7,734 nt of DNA from Trueperaceae bacterium (GCA_029210865.1 JARGGE010000122.1:1-7734), one strand, 5' to 3'. Numbered from the stretch's first letter, positions 1 to 5,712 are shown. Notes: generated by a model from the sequence alone, not told the origin. Numbers and translations are program-made.

Positions 1-266
1 CCCGAGCGCCACCAAGCGTCCGCGCCCACCTCCGGACGAGGTGCGCCACACCCCCTCGGGGCGAGGACGGCCACGTCGACGTGCGCGCCGAAGCGCTCGA
101 CCGCCGTCGCCACGGCGGCGGCGTCGCCGGCCAGGTAGATCGTGCCCGCCAGCGGCGGTGCGTCCGCGTCGACCTCGAGCACCCGCCAGACGTCGAGTTG
201 GGTGGCGTCGCCACCGATCACCCGAATGGGGTCGGGGAGGGCGAGGAGGAGTTGGTCCAGGGTCAT
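1..266 (-). CDS. 5' end of an unidentified gene, possibly PucR/CdaR-like regulator (partial)
   Basis: An open frame reads leftward from ATG at 266-264 through the window edge, giving about 88 residues with no stop. It begins MTLDQLLLALPDPIRVIGG and continues through TIYLAGDAAAVATAVERFG. The first ~65 codons have strongly GC-ending codons, as expected of a real gene here. The opening (short Leu-rich helix, then an 'IRVIGG' strand) loosely recalls the N-terminal domain of PucR/CdaR-type transcription regulators, but this is a resemblance from memory and the diagnostic C-terminal helix-turn-helix lies outside the window. The last ~20 codons (around 1-60) use several less typical codons (AGG, TGT, CCT, CGT), so a small frame error near the edge is possible. 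It is divergent from rfbC with 131 bp between the two starts. A weak candidate -10 (TACCGT, minus strand 289-284) lies 17 nt upstream of the ATG. The coding call is moderately sure and the family call is weak. Confidence 0.5.
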   Translation of the reverse strand, partial: MTLDQLLLALPDPIRVIGGDATQLDVWRVLEVDADAPPLAGTIYLAGDAAAVATAVERFGAHVDVAVLAPRGCGAPRPEVGADAWWRS

Positions 267-384
267 GGGCGACGTCGCGCCCTACGGTACCGCGCACGGA
301 CACGGACGCGAAACCGGCCCCGGAGCCGGCGCCCGCTCTGCGTGAGCCGCCGTCGCGGCCAGCGACCGCGAGGCACCGCCGACG

Positions 385-390
385 TACGAT
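385..390 (+). promoter_or_regulatory. -10 box of a probable leaderless promoter for rfbC
   Basis: TACGAT fits the TANNNT form of an extended sigma-70 -10 element and ends 7 nt before the rfbC ATG at 398. Transcription would therefore begin at or next to the start codon. No Shine-Dalgarno sequence is visible in the short spacer (CGCCGCC). A weak -35 candidate, GCGACC at 362-367, sits 17 nt upstream. Leaderless mRNAs with this geometry are well known in Deinococcus and in actinobacteria. That this one is used is inference. Confidence 0.55.
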
Positions 391-397
391 CGCCGCC

Positions 398-952
398 ATG
401 ACCGCCCACCCGCTCCGCCGCCTCCCCGACGTGTGGCGCGTCGCGCTGAGCGCGCACGCCGACGACCGCGGCTTCTTCGTCGAGCGCTGGCGGGCCGACG
501 CCGCGGCGGCGCTCGGCCTGCCCACGTTCGTCCAGGACAACCACTCGCGCTCGCGCCGCGGCACCCTGCGCGGCCTGCACTTCCAGGCGCCGCCGCACGC
601 GCAGGGGAAGCTCGTGAGCGTCGTGCGCGGGCGGGTCTTCGACGTCGCCGTCGACCTGCGCGCGGGTTCGCCCACCTACGGGCGCTGGGACGGCGTGGTG
701 CTCGACGGCGAGCGCCCGGAGCACCTGTGGGTGCCCGCCGGCTTCGCGCACGGCTTCCTGGTCCTGAGCGACGTCGCGGACGTGGTCTACAAGGTCGACG
801 CCGGCTACGCGCCGGGGGCCGAGGGCGGCCTGCGCTGGGACGACCCCGACCTGGCGATCGCCTGGCCCGACGCGGGCGCGCCGGTCGCGACCTCGCCCAA
901 GGACGCACGCTGGCCCGCCTTCGCGACCTTCCGGACCCCCTTCGGCGGCTGA
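398..952 (+). CDS. rfbC: dTDP-4-dehydrorhamnose 3,5-epimerase
   Basis: This 184-residue cytosolic enzyme epimerises C3 and C5 of dTDP-4-keto-6-deoxyglucose, the third step of dTDP-L-rhamnose synthesis. The length matches the RmlC/RfbC family (about 180-185 aa), a cupin that works as a dimer. Visible signatures are DDRGFFVERW (22-31), the substrate loop QDNHSRSRRGTLRGLHFQ (46-63) carrying the expected catalytic His61, K71 in QGKLVSVVRG, the cupin stretch FDVAVDLRAGSPTYGRW (81-97), WVPAGFAHGFLVLSD (111-125), Y131 and Y137 in the YKVDAGY segment, RWDDPDLAIAWP (146-157), and SPKDARWP (166-173) with D169 as the expected partner of the His. The frame is open further upstream to about position 41, but that part is Arg/Pro-rich and not family-like. 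ATG 398 gives the family N-terminus and has a TANNNT box just before it. No rfbA, rfbB or rfbD is in the window, so the rest of the pathway must lie elsewhere. All key residues are present and it should be active. Confidence 0.96.
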   Translation: MTAHPLRRLPDVWRVALSAHADDRGFFVERWRADAAAALGLPTFVQDNHSRSRRGTLRGLHFQAPPHAQGKLVSVVRGRVFDVAVDLRAGSPTYGRWDGVVLDGERPEHLWVPAGFAHGFLVLSDVADVVYKVDAGYAPGAEGGLRWDDPDLAIAWPDAGAPVATSPKDARWPAFATFRTPFGG

Positions 953-982
953 CGGGGCGCGACGAGCCCGAGCGCGGAGCGG

Positions 983-988
983 TACGCT
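983..988 (+). promoter_or_regulatory. -10 box of a probable leaderless promoter for uppS
   Basis: TACGCT ends 8 nt before the uppS ATG at 997, the same geometry as at rfbC. GCGACG at 959-964 is a weak -35 candidate with an 18-nt spacer and shares the GCGAC core seen before rfbC. A possible SD (GGAG, 976-979) is 17 nt from the ATG, too far to be convincing, so leaderless initiation is the better reading. The box also supports ATG 997 as the true uppS start despite its low-complexity N-terminus. Use of the promoter is inferred. Confidence 0.5.
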
Positions 989-996
989 CACGGCAG

Positions 997-1893
997 ATGC
1001 CCGCCTCGCCCCCCGCCGCGTCCGACCCGACGCCGCGCGAGCCCACGCCGGTCCCGGCGACGCCCGAGCCCGCGTCCGCCCCGGCGCACGCCCCCGACCG
1101 GCGCGTGACCGCCTGGCGCTGGTGGAACCGGGGCCTGTACTGGCTGTACGAGCGCCGGCTGCTCGCGCAGGTGCGCAGCGGCCCGGTCCCCAAGCACCTG
1201 GGCATCATCATGGACGGCAACCGCCGCTTCGCCCGGGCGCTGGGCCTCGACGCCAAGGCCGGCCACGACTACGGCGCCGGCAAGGCGCGCGACGTGCTCG
1301 CGTGGTGCCTCGACCTCGGCATCCAGCACGTGACCCTGTGGGGCTTCTCCACCGACAACCGCGGCCGCGACCCCGACGAGGTCGCCCACCTGCACCGGCT
1401 GTTCGCGGCGCAGGCGCGCGAGTTCCTCGCCGACACCGAGCTGCACCGCAACCAGGTGCGCGTGCGCGTGATCGGCGACATCGACGACTTCCCCGAGGAC
1501 TCGAAGGCGGCGCTCCGCGCGATGGAGGCGGCCACCGCGGGCTACGACCGGCTGCACCTGCACGTGGCGCTCGGCTACGGCGGGCGCGAGGAGATCGTGG
1601 CGGCGGTCCGCGCGGCGCTGCGCGCCCACGCCGACGCCGGCGAGGACCTGGCGACGGCGGCCGAGACGCTCGACGCCGCCGACATCGGCCGCCACCTCTA
1701 CACCGCCGGCGTGCCCGACCCCGACTTCGTGGTCCGGACGTCGGGCGAGGTGCGCTCGTCGGGCTTCCTGCTGTGGCAGTCGGCCTACGCCGAGTTCTAC
1801 TTCTGCGACGCCTACTGGCCCGAGTTCCGGCGCATCGACTTCCTCCGCGCGCTGCGCTCGTTCCAGCAACGCCAGCGGCGCTTCGGGCGCTGA
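997..1893 (+). CDS. uppS: Isoprenyl transferase (cis-prenyltransferase, UppS family; Rv1086-like)
   Basis: This is a 298-residue cis-prenyl diphosphate synthase, which condenses isopentenyl diphosphate onto an allylic primer to make Z-prenyl diphosphates, normally the lipid carriers for envelope glycans. Family motifs are complete: HLGIIMDGNRRFARA (67-81) with catalytic D73, VTLWGFSTDN (112-121), the VRVRVIGD strand, LHVALGYGGREEIVAAVR, and PDPDFVVRTSGE (240-251) with R247 and R253. FLLWQSAYAEFYF (257-269) follows, with E266 at the expected metal-binding Glu position. The segment LYWLYERRL (47-55) just before the catalytic loop and the ending DFLRALRSFQQRQRRFGR resemble, from memory, the mycobacterial short-chain Z-farnesyl diphosphate synthase Rv1086 more than classical undecaprenyl synthases. 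Residues 1-36 are an added Pro/Ala-rich, probably disordered tail. If the tail is not translated, a GTG at codon 37 is an alternative start. The gene lies 44 bp after rfbC with its own apparent promoter. The family is certain and the product chain length is not. Confidence 0.95.
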   Translation: MPASPPAASDPTPREPTPVPATPEPASAPAHAPDRRVTAWRWWNRGLYWLYERRLLAQVRSGPVPKHLGIIMDGNRRFARALGLDAKAGHDYGAGKARDVLAWCLDLGIQHVTLWGFSTDNRGRDPDEVAHLHRLFAAQAREFLADTELHRNQVRVRVIGDIDDFPEDSKAALRAMEAATAGYDRLHLHVALGYGGREEIVAAVRAALRAHADAGEDLATAAETLDAADIGRHLYTAGVPDPDFVVRTSGEVRSSGFLLWQSAYAEFYFCDAYWPEFRRIDFLRALRSFQQRQRRFGR

Positions 1894-1911
1894 ACCCGAT
1901 CGCGGCCCGCG

Positions 1912-1978
1912 CCGACGCGTCGGTGGCCTCGGCGAGGGTTCAAGGCAGCGCGAGCGCGCGCTGCACGTCGCCGAGGCC
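1912..1978. terminator. Nested inverted repeats at a convergent gene junction, possible bidirectional terminator
   Basis: Three inverted repeats cluster between the uppS stop (1893) and the end of the minus-strand gene (stop 1942-1940). They are a perfect 12-bp palindrome CCGACGCGTCGG (1912-1923); an 11-bp pair GGCCTCGGCGA (1925-1935) with TCGCCGAGGCC (1968-1978); and, inside that loop, an 8-bp stem GCAGCGCG (1945-1952), tetraloop AGCG, CGCGCTGC (1957-1964). The inner stem overlaps the last codons of the minus-strand gene. Either strand's RNA could fold into a long branched hairpin, which suits a bidirectional transcription stop. No T-tract follows on either strand, so it is not a classical intrinsic terminator. 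Confidence 0.45.
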
Positions 1979-2848
1979 GGCGTTCGTGCGCACGTTCGTG
2001 AGCACGAACAGCGCCGCGCCGACCCCCAACGACGGTCCGTCGATCGAGACGCTGAGCGCGTCCACGCCCGCGAGCGCCGGGTGGCGGAAGGTGAGCACCT
2101 CGACCACCTCGTCGCCCTCGAAGGGCGAGGCCAGGTCGGTGGCGGGGGGGTCGGTGCCGAGCACGGTCAGCGTCGAGCGCCCCGCCTGGTCGACGAAGAG
2201 CCGCAGCGCGACGTCCTCGTCGGCGTAGGCGTACGGCTCGAAGGTCACCGCGCAGGTCCCCATCGCGGCGAGCACCGCGGCCGCGTCGGCGCGGCCGCCG
2301 TCGGGGCCGAGCACCAGGCCCTCGGGCGGGCGCAACACCAGCAGCCGGGGCTGCGGCGTCCAGTTCCAGATGACGACGAAGAGCGTGACGCGCCGGTCGC
2401 CGTCGATGGCGAACACCGGCAGCGGCCGCACGGCCGCCCCCGCCGCGGCGACCGCGCGCCCCGCCTCCTGGAGCATCGCGCGCGTGTCGGCGCCGGTGGT
2501 GTCGATGGGGTCGAGGCGGTAGCCGTGGAGGAAGCGCGCGAGCATCGCCGCCCACGCCTCGGGCGTGTGCGCCTCGGGCGTCCAGCCGTCGGGGAGGAGG
2601 TGGCGGCGATGCAGGTAGGTGACCGCCTCGGCCGCCGCCCCAGCACCGGCCACCGGCCCGTCGCCCCCGCGGAGCGGGGGCAGCGCCGGCTCGACCAGCT
2701 GCACCGCCCGCGCGAACAGGGCCGCCGCCACCTGGCCCGGGCTGGCGCCCACGCCGGGCAGCGCACCCTGCAGCTCGGTGGTGCAGACCTGCGCCGCCGC
2801 GGTCGCGACGGACGCGGCGATCAGGACGGCGAGCAGGGCGCGGCGCAT
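1940..2848 (-). CDS. Secreted protein of unknown function (signal peptide)
   Basis: This 302-residue protein is not recognised. It begins MRRALLAVLIAASVATAAA|QV, a clear Sec signal peptide (basic n-region, hydrophobic core at about 4-15, AAA cleavage site near residue 19), and the next Cys (C22) is not in a lipobox. The mature part has an Ala/Pro/Gly-rich stretch at about 25-75, then a helical stretch around 77-110 (VTYLHRRHLLPDGW to AMLARFLHGY). A mostly beta region follows with VTLFVVIWNW near the middle and FVLTNVRTN near the end. The only two mature Cys (C22 and C199) could form one disulfide. It lies downstream of the aldehyde dehydrogenase on the same strand with 71 bp between them, and has its own TANNNT box 6 nt before the ATG, so independent transcription is likely. 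It converges with uppS. Export is well supported and no function is assigned. Confidence 0.85.
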   Translation of the reverse strand: MRRALLAVLIAASVATAAAQVCTTELQGALPGVGASPGQVAAALFARAVQLVEPALPPLRGGDGPVAGAGAAAEAVTYLHRRHLLPDGWTPEAHTPEAWAAMLARFLHGYRLDPIDTTGADTRAMLQEAGRAVAAAGAAVRPLPVFAIDGDRRVTLFVVIWNWTPQPRLLVLRPPEGLVLGPDGGRADAAAVLAAMGTCAVTFEPYAYADEDVALRLFVDQAGRSTLTVLGTDPPATDLASPFEGDEVVEVLTFRHPALAGVDALSVSIDGPSLGVGAALFVLTNVRTNAGLGDVQRALALP

Positions 2849-2854
2849 GCCGGG

Positions 2855-2860
2855 AGCCTA
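2855..2860 (-). promoter_or_regulatory. -10 box of a probable leaderless promoter for the secreted protein gene
   Basis: Read on the minus strand, TAGGCT (2860 to 2855) is followed by six bases (CCCGGC) and then the ATG at 2848. No Shine-Dalgarno sequence fits in that gap. This is the third gene in the window with TANNNT 6-8 nt before its ATG, which strengthens both the start choice and the leaderless reading. No good -35 is visible; the expected position is inside the GC-rich hairpin at 2864-2882. Confidence 0.5.
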
Positions 2861-2863
2861 GCA

Positions 2864-2910
2864 GGGCGAGGCCGCCTCGCCCCGGCGCCACGCACCCGCG
2901 GGCGCCGGGG
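2864..2910 (-). terminator. Tandem hairpins downstream of the aldehyde dehydrogenase gene
   Basis: Ten bases after the dehydrogenase stop (minus strand) there is a 10-bp perfect stem: CCCCGGCGCC (2880-2889) pairs with GGCGCCGGGG (2901-2910) around an 11-nt loop. A second stem follows: GGGCGAGG (2864-2871) with CCTCGCCC (2875-2882) around a 3-nt loop. The two share bases 2880-2882, so both cannot be fully paired at once. Position and strength suggest a 3'-end or termination structure that insulates the next gene's promoter (2860-2855). No T-tract is present, so the mechanism is uncertain. Confidence 0.5.
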
Positions 2911-2919
2911 CGCGCGCCC

Positions 2920-4485
2920 TCAGGTCAGCTTCGCGACGTCGACGGCCGCCTTCGGCTCCACGTACGCCGTGTCCATCTGGGCCAACTGGAGCACGCCCGA
3001 GACGTCGTCGTTCACGGCATGCCAGTAGGTGTAGGCCTCGAGCACCCAGATGCCCGACTCGCGGGTGCCGTTGCCCGAGCCCTTGACGCCGCCGAAGGGC
3101 AGGTGCGCCTCCGCGCCGTTCGTCGTGTTGTTGATCGAGGTCATGCCCGCCTGGATGCGGCTCTTGAACTGGTACGCCCAGTCGCGGTTGATCGTGTAGA
3201 CGGCGCTCGAGAGGCCGTAGTCGACCGCGTTGGCGACGTCGATCGCCTCGTCGATGCCGTCGACCTTCACCAGGTTGATCGTGGGGCCGAAGGTCTCCTG
3301 CTGGAAGATCGCCATGTCGGGCGTGACGTCGCCCCACACGGTCGGCCAGCCGTAGTAGGCCGCCTCGGGGTCGGTGCCCACCCAGCCCTTGGGCAGGTTG
3401 CCGGGAAGGATGCGTCCCTCGCCGTACAGCTTGGTCGCGCCGTCGGCGGCGCCCAGGTCGTGGTGCGCGAGCCAGTGCTCGAAGAAGCGCTGGTTGATGA
3501 AGGGCCCGTACAGCACGTCGGGCACCTTGACCGGGTCGCCGATGCGGACGCCGGCGACGGCGGCCAGGAAGCGCTGCACGAAGGCGTCGTGGATCGGCGC
3601 GTCGACGATGACGTTGCCGGCCGAGGTGCAGCGCTGGCCGCCGGTGGCGAAGGCGCTGAAGAGCGCGCCCTGCACGGCGTTGTCGAGGTCGGCATCGCGC
3701 ATGACGACGAGCGGGTTCTTGCCGCCGAGCTCGAGCGTCGGGTGCAACAGGTTGCGCCCCGCCACCTCGCCCACGTGCCGCCCCACCGCGGTGGAGCCGG
3801 TGAAGGCGAACTTGTCGAGCCGCCCCTCGTCCATCGCGTCGACCAGGAACTCGCCCGCGGCCCCCTTGCCGCCGCCGTAGACGACGTTGAGCACGCCGGA
3901 CGGCAGACCGGCCTCCTCGATCAGCTTGGCGAAGGCGTAGGCCACCATGGGCGCGTCCTCGGACGGCTTCCAGACGATCGTGTTGCCGGTGACGAGCGCG
4001 GGCACGATCTTCCACGACGGCACCGCGATCGGGAAGTTGCCGGCGGTGACGATGCCGACGACGCCCAGCGGGCGGCGGTACGTGAAGAGCTCCTTGTTCG
4101 GCATCTCGGAGGGGACCGTCTGACCGTAGAGCCGCCGCCCCTCGCTCTGGAAGAAGCGGCAGGTGTCGATCGCCTCCTGCACGCTGCCGCGCGCCTCCTT
4201 GAGGGTCTTGCCCATCTCGCGGTTCACGAGGCGCGACAGCGCCTCCTTCTCGCGCGCGAGCGCCTCGCCCAGGCGACCGAGCAGCTCGCCGCGGACGGGG
4301 GCGGGCGTCGCCGACCAGCCGGGGAACGCCGCGCGCGCCGCGTCGCAGGCCTCGCGGACCTGCTCGCGCGTCGCCTCGGGGAAGACGCCGACGACGTCGG
4401 CGTGGTCGCTCGAGTTGCGGCTCTCGAAGGTGGTGGGGCTGCCGACTTCCTTGCCGGCGATCAGGTGGCCGAAGGTTCGGGGCAT
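2920..4485 (-). CDS. NAD(P)-dependent aldehyde dehydrogenase
   Basis: This is a 521-residue cytosolic enzyme of the aldehyde dehydrogenase superfamily, which oxidises an aldehyde to the acid with NAD(P)+. Seen in order: the GNFPIAVPSW loop (149-158) with N150, the oxyanion Asn position; IVWKPSED (170-177) with cofactor-contacting K173; FTGSTAVG (228-235); the general-base motif LELGGKNP (251-258) with E252; and the nucleophile motif GGQRCTSAGN with C286. Near the C-terminus are ETFGP, then INNTTNGAEAHLPFGGVKGS. The usual PWNFP is AGNFP here. The sequence recalls the alpha-ketoglutarate-semialdehyde / aminoadipate-semialdehyde / pyrroline-carboxylate dehydrogenase side of the superfamily, but the substrate cannot be assigned. 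It is slightly longer than usual, with extra residues before the TPDMAIFQQETFGP segment and a tail after the cysteine domain. ATG 4485 is chosen over upstream starts because AGAGAGGA lies 6 nt before it and the upstream frame is not family-like. It is divergent from the lipoprotein gene at 4636. Confidence 0.95.
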   Translation of the reverse strand: MPRTFGHLIAGKEVGSPTTFESRNSSDHADVVGVFPEATREQVREACDAARAAFPGWSATPAPVRGELLGRLGEALAREKEALSRLVNREMGKTLKEARGSVQEAIDTCRFFQSEGRRLYGQTVPSEMPNKELFTYRRPLGVVGIVTAGNFPIAVPSWKIVPALVTGNTIVWKPSEDAPMVAYAFAKLIEEAGLPSGVLNVVYGGGKGAAGEFLVDAMDEGRLDKFAFTGSTAVGRHVGEVAGRNLLHPTLELGGKNPLVVMRDADLDNAVQGALFSAFATGGQRCTSAGNVIVDAPIHDAFVQRFLAAVAGVRIGDPVKVPDVLYGPFINQRFFEHWLAHHDLGAADGATKLYGEGRILPGNLPKGWVGTDPEAAYYGWPTVWGDVTPDMAIFQQETFGPTINLVKVDGIDEAIDVANAVDYGLSSAVYTINRDWAYQFKSRIQAGMTSINNTTNGAEAHLPFGGVKGSGNGTRESGIWVLEAYTYWHAVNDDVSGVLQLAQMDTAYVEPKAAVDVAKLT

Positions 4486-4491
4486 GGTGGG

Positions 4492-4499
4492 TCCTCTCT
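4492..4499 (-). promoter_or_regulatory. Ribosome binding site of the aldehyde dehydrogenase gene
   Basis: On the minus strand AGAGAGGA (4499 to 4492) is followed by six bases and the ATG at 4485. It is the best Shine-Dalgarno sequence in the window and decides the start against an open-frame extension of about 50 codons upstream. It also sets this gene apart from three others here that look leaderless. Confidence 0.7.
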
Positions 4500-4528
4500 G
4501 CGTGCCGGACGCATGAAGCGCGTGCTGG

Positions 4529-4593
4529 ACGGTATCCATGGTCGCACGGGGTCGACTCGAGGGTACCACGCCGCCGGACTCGACCCGGCGGCG
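4529..4593. promoter_or_regulatory. Divergent control region with overlapping inverted repeats
   Basis: The region between the dehydrogenase and lipoprotein starts holds a perfect 9-bp stem: CGCCGCCGG (4569-4577), 7-nt loop, CCGGCGGCG (4585-4593). It also holds an imperfect 10-bp inverted pair, GGGTCGACTC (4549-4558) and GACTCGACCC (4577-4586), with 9 of 10 matching and an 18-nt spacer. The two overlap. A weak promoter pointing toward the dehydrogenase is possible (minus strand -10 TACCGT 4534-4529, -35 TCGACC 4555-4550, spacer only 15), and its -35 lies inside the left repeat arm. An operator controlling one or both genes is plausible but inferred. Confidence 0.35.
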
Positions 4594-4635
4594 GTGACGG
4601 CACCCTTCGAGCCGGGCGAGGCGCATACGCGTGAC

Positions 4636-5687
4636 ATGACGCACCTACGGAGAGCCCTCGGTCGGTTCGGCGCGTTCGCCCTCGTCGCCACGCTCGCGCT
4701 GGTCGCCGCGTGCAGCCCAGGCGACACCCAGATCCCACACCCCACCCTCGTGGCCACGACGCCCGGCGTCTTCGGCGTCTTCGTCGGCGGGACCGCCGAC
4801 GGCGCCGCGCTCCTCCGGACGATGCCCGACGTCGGCGGCTACAGCGACGACCTCTACAACGGGATCTACCCCTACCTCGCGGGCGGCGCGCGACCCGCCT
4901 TCGTGCCCGCCGACCTCGACGGCGTGGTGTGGGGCCTCACCTGCCCGTACGGCCTCGAGGAAGCCGTCTTCGTCGATCCGCCCCTCGGCGACGCCTGGGA
5001 CGGGAGCCAGCTCGGGTACTTCGACGGCGTCTTCGATGCCCACCTGGGCTTCGACACCGGCACGGTGCGCGAGTACAGCGACGGCACCGTCGTGCTGTCG
5101 TGCGCCGCGACGAGCGCCCCGACGGGCGCGAGCGTCGCCCGCCACGTGCTCGTCCCGGGCGCGGGCACGGACGCTCGCTTCGCGTTCGACGTGTTCGTGC
5201 TCACGAACGTCGGCGCGGGACCCTTCGACATGACGCCCTTCGCGTACGACCTGGACGACGGTGCCGACCCCTCCGGGACCAACCCGTGGCAGGACTACGG
5301 CACGATCGGCGCCTTCGCGTGGGCGACCAAGGGCAGCACCGACCCCAGTGACCCCGCCATCGGCGTCGTGCCGCTGACCTCGACCGCGTTCGAGGTCGAC
5401 GTCGCAGCGACCCGCGGCGACGACTACGTGCTGGGCGAGTCCGGCTCGCTGGCCACCGCGCGACCACCGGCTTCGCGATGCCGGCGGCGGTGCGCGGTGG
5501 CTTCCAATCCGGCGACGCCAGCGGCAAGGACGCCGCCATGCCCGCGCTCGGCGACGAGCTCGCGGCGCTCGACGGCGGCGCCTTCTGCGCGCCGGACGCG
5601 AACCCGTTCTTCGTCTGGACGGCGCTCATCGAAGACGGCGCGGCGATCGAGAACGCCATCTGCGGCGGGTACGCGGCGCTCCCCTAA
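4636..5687 (+). CDS. Lipoprotein of unknown function, interrupted by a frameshift near 5460
   Basis: The reading frame starts at ATG 4636 with MTHLRRALGRF, a hydrophobic segment and the lipobox VAAC (23-26), so C26 should be lipidated and the protein membrane-anchored. Family-like coding runs to about 5460 (ending SGSLATA). After that the same frame turns into Arg/Ser/Pro/Thr-rich noise. The sense continues in another frame from 5460: ATTGFAMPAAVRGGF on to ICGGYAALP and the TAA at 5685-5687. Joined, the product would be about 350 residues. Four later Cys (in LTCPYG, VLSCAA, FCAPD, ICGGY) could make two disulfides, and two of them lie beyond the break, so the tail belongs to the protein. Asp/Gly/aromatic-rich segments suggest an extracytoplasmic beta protein, and no family is recognised. 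The break is at (CG)3, 5457-5462; removing one CG restores LATATTGFAMP. It may be a real mutation or a sequencing error. It converges with the next gene, 25 bp apart. Confidence 0.75.
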
Positions 5688-5712
5688 GACGGGTGCGGCG
5701 CTCCCATGCGGC

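Noticed and set aside
41..397. N-terminal extension of rfbC by 119 codons
   Set aside because: It is Arg/Pro-rich and overlaps the divergent gene at 1-266. The RfbC family begins at the residue encoded at 398, and the -10 box sits just before that.
433..996. Upstream open frame joined to uppS
   Set aside because: It is a shadow of rfbC in another frame. The Arg/Ala-rich translation has no family similarity, and ATG 997 has its own promoter-like box.
4486..4644. Upstream start of the dehydrogenase frame (MRHVTRMRLARLEG...)
   Set aside because: The translated stretch is not family-like and would use up the divergent promoter region. A good Shine-Dalgarno sequence precedes ATG 4485.
2858..4738. 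A second long minus-strand frame over the dehydrogenase (626 codons)
   Set aside because: It is an out-of-frame shadow of the dehydrogenase, very Arg-rich and without motifs.
5455..5465. Programmed -1 ribosomal frameshift in the lipoprotein gene
   Set aside because: There is no slippery heptamer or clear downstream stimulatory structure. A CG gain or one-base loss explains the break more simply.
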